A stretch of DNA of 6,681 nt from Chloroflexota bacterium (GTDB lineage: Bacteria; Chloroflexota; Anaerolineae; Anaerolineales; Villigracilaceae), in assembly GCA_021796315.1 (NCBI GenBank), contig JAJYOH010000343.1:1-6681 (forward strand), given 5' to 3'. Made by a program: the position numbers and the translations under genes. Within the stretch, counting starts at the first letter, position 1, and each line of letters starts with the position of its first letter. The notes beneath the pieces were generated by a model that saw only the letters and a program-made list of their open reading frames with translations, had not been told where the DNA came from and made no database searches. This document shows, one piece after another, positions 4,611-6,681 of this stretch.

Positions 4611-6653
4611 TTATCTTCGTCCGCCGCGATCACCGCCGCGTCCGCGGTCTCCGCCTCGGGAGCGATCCCCGCCGCTTCGTCCGCGGTCGCCGTTTCCGCC
4701 GGGGCGTGGACCGCTCTTGCGAGCATCCTTCGCCAGCGCCTCTTCCACTGTCCAGCCTTCGAGCACGGCCTGGCGGCTGAGTCTGATCTTGCCGGTCGGG
4801 TCGATGGCCGTCACCATCACGGTGATCTCATCTCCCATCTTGACGATGTCTTCAACCTTCTCGACGCGTTCGCTGTCGAGCTGCGAGATATGAACCATGC
4901 CGTCCACGCCGGGCAGGATTTCAACGAATGCGCCGAAGTCGGCGATGCGCACGACCTTGCCGGTGTAGATATTGCCGACCACAGCCGATTCGCCCAGCGA
5001 TTCGATTCGTTCCTGTGCGGCTTTGCCGCCCGCCGCGTCGGTGGTGGCGATGTAAACTGTACCATCTTCCTGAATGTCGATCTTCGTGCCGGTCTCTTCC
5101 TGTAAAGCGCGGATGTTCTTTCCGCCGGGGCCGATCAACGCGCCGATCTTGTCCACCGGGATTTTCACGGTAATGATGCGCGGGGCGAACGGCTTGAGTT
5201 CAGCGCGCGGCTTGTCGAGCACCGCCAGCATTTTGTCCATGATGGACATGCGCGCGATATTGGCCTGTTCGAGCGCTTCCTTCATCATCTGCGTGCTCAG
5301 GCCCGAAATCTTGATGTCCATTTGCAGGGCGGTGATTCCCTCGGCAGTTCCAGCCACCTTGAAATCCATATCGCCGAGATGATCTTCCGTGCCTTGAATG
5401 TCGGTCAGGATTTTATAACGGCCGGTCTCATCGGTGACGAGTCCCATTGCCACGCCGGAGACGGGAGCCTTGATCGGCACACCCGCGTCCATCAAAGCCA
5501 GCGTCGAACCGCAGACTGAACCCATCGAGGTCGAGCCGTTGGATGACAGCGCTTCGGATACAACGCGGATGGTGTACGGGAATGACTCTTCTGCCGGGAT
5601 GACCGGCTCGAGCGCACGTTCGGCTAGCGCACCATGCCCGACCTCGCGGCGGCCCTGGCCTCGAAGCGGCTTGACCTCACCCGTGCTGAACGGCGGGAAG
5701 TTGTAATGGTGGATGTAGCGTTTAGTGTCAATGGGGGACAGGTTATCGAGTTCCTGCGCTTCGCCCAAAGTTCCGAGCGTGGCGAAGGATAAAACCTGAG
5801 TCTCGCCGCGTGTGAACAATCCGCTGCCGTGTGCGCGCGGCGAAACGCCGACTTCGCACCAGATCGGGCGGATCTCGGTCGGTGTGCGGCCATCGGGACG
5901 CTTGCCCGCGCTCAGAATTCTTTCGCGCACGATCTTGTGTTCGGATTCACTGAATGCAGATTCAACATCTTTTTTCGTGGGCGCATTTGCATCGCCTTCC
6001 ACACATAGATCCGCGACGACCTTTGCAAGCAATTCGTCCATGCCGCCGTAGAATTCCACTTTGGAAAGTGGTTTGTCGAGCAGTTCGTTCATCGGAGCGT
6101 TGACACGCTCGAAGACTTGTTTGATCAGATCATCGTTTGCGGTCACAATGGTGGCTTCACGTTTGGGCTTGCCGATCTCAGCCGCCATTTTGAGTTGCAG
6201 TTCGATCAGCGGTTGGATGGACTTGTGCCCGAGTTCCAACGCGGCGACCATCACATCTTCGGGGATTTCGTTCGCGCCGCATTCCACCATGAGAATCGCA
6301 TCTTTGGTGCCGGCAATTCTCAGGTCCAGATCGGAGGCGTCTACTTCGGCGAAAGTTGGATTGACAACGAATTCGCCGTTCACGCGTCCAATGCGGACTG
6401 CGCCGATCGGTCCACCCCAGGGAATGTCTGAGATCATGATCGCGGCAGATGCAGCGTTAATAGCGAGGATATCGAGCGGGTTCACACCGTCCGCTGAAAA
6501 GGAATACATAATGACTTGCACTTCATTCCGCATTCCGTGCGCGAACAGCGGGCGCAGAGGACGATCCGTCAGGCGGGATACGAGAATGGCTTCAGTTGAT
6601 GCGCGGCCTTCGCGTCGGAAGAAGGAGCCGGGGATCTTTCCACCTGCATACAT
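4611..6653 (-). CDS. pnp: Polyribonucleotide nucleotidyltransferase (PNPase), 5' end missing
   Basis: PNPase degrades RNA 3'-to-5' with phosphate, as a trimer. The 680 visible residues start inside the first RNase PH domain at the conserved MYAGGKIPGSFFRREGR, so about 75 N-terminal residues are missing. A helical domain follows (about 165-240), then the second RNase PH domain (about 255-470). Its phosphate-binding loop is STS (374-376; SSS in E. coli). Its metal/catalytic residues Asp424, Asp430 and Lys432 lie in EDHLGDMDFK. KH is at about 492-552 with GPGGK (508-512), and S1 at about 558-628. The tail 648-680 is rich in Gly, Arg and Asp. Met at 6653 is not the true start: in-frame Glu and Arg codons precede it (to 6659), then TGA at 6660-6662, which lies in an inverted segment at the window edge. 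Transcription ends at the adjacent hairpin. Confidence 0.97.
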   Translation of the reverse strand: MYAGGKIPGSFFRREGRASTEAILVSRLTDRPLRPLFAHGMRNEVQVIMYSFSADGVNPLDILAINAASAAIMISDIPWGGPIGAVRIGRVNGEFVVNPTFAEVDASDLDLRIAGTKDAILMVECGANEIPEDVMVAALELGHKSIQPLIELQLKMAAEIGKPKREATIVTANDDLIKQVFERVNAPMNELLDKPLSKVEFYGGMDELLAKVVADLCVEGDANAPTKKDVESAFSESEHKIVRERILSAGKRPDGRTPTEIRPIWCEVGVSPRAHGSGLFTRGETQVLSFATLGTLGEAQELDNLSPIDTKRYIHHYNFPPFSTGEVKPLRGQGRREVGHGALAERALEPVIPAEESFPYTIRVVSEALSSNGSTSMGSVCGSTLALMDAGVPIKAPVSGVAMGLVTDETGRYKILTDIQGTEDHLGDMDFKVAGTAEGITALQMDIKISGLSTQMMKEALEQANIARMSIMDKMLAVLDKPRAELKPFAPRIITVKIPVDKIGALIGPGGKNIRALQEETGTKIDIQEDGTVYIATTDAAGGKAAQERIESLGESAVVGNIYTGKVVRIADFGAFVEILPGVDGMVHISQLDSERVEKVEDIVKMGDEITVMVTAIDPTGKIRLSRQAVLEGWTVEEALAKDARKSGPRPGGNGDRGRSGGDRSRGGDRGRGGDRGGRR
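4614..4712 (-). repeat. Low-complexity coding repeat for the RG-rich PNPase tail
   Basis: The last 33 codons of pnp encode repeated R-G-G-D-R units ending in GGRR. At DNA level an 11-base word, CGTCCGCGGTC on the plus strand, recurs at 4639-4649 and 4678-4688, exactly 39 bases apart. This indicates growth by codon-phase duplication. RG-rich tails commonly bind RNA and are disordered. Confidence 0.8.
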
Positions 6654-6681
6654 GCGCTCTCAGTAGATTTTGAAGAGCGCA
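6653..6681. repeat. Inverted repeat and fold-back segment at the window edge
   Basis: TGCGCTCT (6653-6660) and AGAGCGCA (6674-6681) are exact inverted copies around a 13-base loop. Read on the plus strand, 6657-6681 encodes L-S-V-D-F-E-E-R followed by the first base of the next codon. This is the PNPase segment that should precede MYAGGK, and the pnp gene itself is on the minus strand. The loop is therefore in the wrong orientation relative to the gene, which is best explained by a fold-back at the end of an assembled contig. Confidence 0.85.

Noticed and set aside
6061..6666. 201-residue plus-strand open frame opposite pnp
   Set aside because: It is a shadow of the highly conserved PNPase coding strand, Ser/Arg-rich with no domain. 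Its 3' end runs into the fold-back region.
1..6681. tRNA, rRNA, CRISPR array, riboswitch, IS element
   Set aside because: Nearly all bases are accounted for by coding sequence. I saw no regularly spaced repeats, no transposase motifs and no structured RNA in the short gaps.

Overview
The window reads like chromosome from a bacterium of the Chloroflexota, probably class Anaerolineae. This is an inference from the gene families (an F0 b subunit with a delta-type tail, a stand-alone MurE-type ligase, a PNPase with an RG-rich tail). No rRNA or other definitive marker is present. GC content is moderate, with clear Shine-Dalgarno sites and strong Rho-independent terminators. Bases 2-3329 hold rightward genes and bases 3346-6659 hold leftward genes. 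The two blocks converge on a 16-base gap.

Left block. Positions 2-1092 are the end of an F0 ATP synthase operon: the His-rich C-terminal tail of a protein that is probably subunit a (atpB), then the c-ring subunit atpE, then a b subunit whose C-terminus is recognisably the C-terminal domain of the delta subunit. A strong terminator follows at once, so the F1 genes are not the next genes. After it comes a MurE-type UDP-MurNAc-tripeptide synthetase, whose end overlaps a RimJ/RimL-like GNAT acetyltransferase. These two are probably co-transcribed and translationally coupled.

Right block, read leftward. The PNPase gene (pnp) lacks its 5' end. It carries two RNase PH domains, KH, S1 and an RG-rich tail, and it ends in a 13-bp hairpin with eight U. 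Behind it sits a compact three-gene unit: a ribbon-helix-helix antitoxin, a Doc/Fic toxin and a CPBP (CAAX-type) intramembrane protease. These are joined by a 1-nt (TAATG) and an 8-nt overlap. The CPBP frame is broken by one base at a T-run. Restoring it gives an intact 201-residue protein.

Things that stand out: the b-delta fusion followed directly by a terminator; the toxin-antitoxin-CPBP unit with a -1 frame break; a 27-nt palindrome inside murE; and the right-hand edge. At that edge the last 28 bases encode, on the opposite strand, the PNPase residues that should precede the truncated N-terminus. This is a fold-back that looks like a contig-end artefact, so the missing PNPase N-terminus should not be read as biology. 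I see no RNA genes, CRISPR arrays, IS elements, attachment sites or riboswitches. No gene-free stretch exceeds 100 bases.
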